Positions 7,153 to 7,441 of a DNA stretch of 7,441 bases are shown one piece after another. Origin of the DNA: Gammaproteobacteria bacterium (lineage in GTDB: Bacteria; Pseudomonadota; Gammaproteobacteria; Eutrophobiales; Eutrophobiaceae). Position 1 is the first letter of the stretch, and every line of letters starts with the position of its first letter. The stretch lies in assembly GCA_004356415.1 (NCBI GenBank), contig SMWN01000142.1:1-7441 (forward strand), read 5' to 3'. A program made the translations under genes and the position numbers. The notes beneath the pieces were generated by a model. That model saw only the letters and a list, made by a program, of their open reading frames with translations, was not told the DNA's origin and made no database searches.

Positions 7153-7441
7153 TTAACGAATAGGTTTGCCCCATTCTCCGTCAAAAAATTGTTCGGCAAG
7201 CGGGTTCCTTCGACGCTCCAAAAATTCTCGTTCCATCATTTCCTCTGTAATTTTATCCTCTGGTAATTGATAGCCCACAGCCATTATTGCCATTGATGTA
7301 AACTGATCAGGAATCGAAAATAACTCTGCCGTTTTTTCAGCGCTAAATCCTCCCATTTGGTGCACCATTAAATCCAGAGAAGTTGCTTGTAAGCACAAGC
7401 TCATACTTGCAGCACCAGTGTCATATTGAGACCAACGATTA
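7153..7441 (-). CDS. Nitroreductase-family protein, C-terminal part (start beyond window)
   Basis: C-terminal 95 or so residues of an FMN-dependent nitroreductase-family oxidoreductase. The frame stays open to base 7441, so the start and the N-terminal FMN-binding part are off the right edge. An internal ATG at 7402-7404 is not the start: the residues before it (WSQYDTGAAS) belong to the conserved family helix and continue into MSLCLQATSLDLMVHQMGGF, the block that lines the flavin pocket. Then come FSIPDQFTSMAIMAVGYQ, a conserved strand region, and a C-terminal tail with RRRNPLAEQFF and DGEWGKPI typical of this family. Members use NAD(P)H to reduce nitroaromatics, quinones or other electron acceptors; the substrate of this one is unknown. 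It is convergent with hslR, with a 31-base gap between stops. Confidence 0.88.
   Translation of the reverse strand, partial: NRWSQYDTGAASMSLCLQATSLDLMVHQMGGFSAEKTAELFSIPDQFTSMAIMAVGYQLPEDKITEEMMEREFLERRRNPLAEQFFDGEWGKPIR

Overview
The window reads as ordinary chromosome of a gammaproteobacterium of moderate to low G+C. The organism call rests on an Hsp15 (HslR) protein that aligns end to end with the E. coli type, an E. coli-type MoaB, and a LysM plus YkuD L,D-transpeptidase. Together with an RND pump and a periplasmic beta-propeller these indicate a Gram-negative cell envelope. The species cannot be named from this sequence.

Layout. From about 4818 leftward on the minus strand lies an RND efflux pair: a periplasmic adaptor (3757-4818) and an inner-membrane permease (676-3753, GTG start, three bases after the adaptor stop). 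A 66-base spacer separates them from an L,D-transpeptidase on the same strand (start at 609), which runs off the left edge before its catalytic cysteine. No outer-membrane channel gene is seen. Divergent from the pump is a secreted phytase-like-domain protein (4895-5881, plus strand). A good sigma70-like promoter for the pump lies in the short region between them. Convergent to that gene is moaB (5902-6429, minus). hslR follows on the plus strand (6720-7121). Convergent to hslR is the C-terminal part of a nitroreductase-family protein that enters from the right edge (7153-7441, minus).

The one clearly non-standard structure is a miniature inverted-repeat element of about 245 bp (6466-6710). 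It fills almost the whole space between the divergent moaB and hslR genes. It has perfect 27-bp terminal inverted repeats, ends compatible with a TA target duplication, no coding capacity, and an 88-nt imperfect hairpin in its moaB-side half. Its right end stops nine bases before the hslR start codon, so it very probably shapes expression of hslR and perhaps moaB.

The adaptor and permease should form a proton-driven efflux system with an outer-membrane partner encoded elsewhere; the substrate is unknown. The transpeptidase would modify peptidoglycan or anchor proteins to it. MoaB belongs to molybdenum-cofactor synthesis and HslR to rescue of stalled 50S subunits; the two share only the element-filled intergenic region. 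I found no convincing new defence, secretion or biosynthetic system here.
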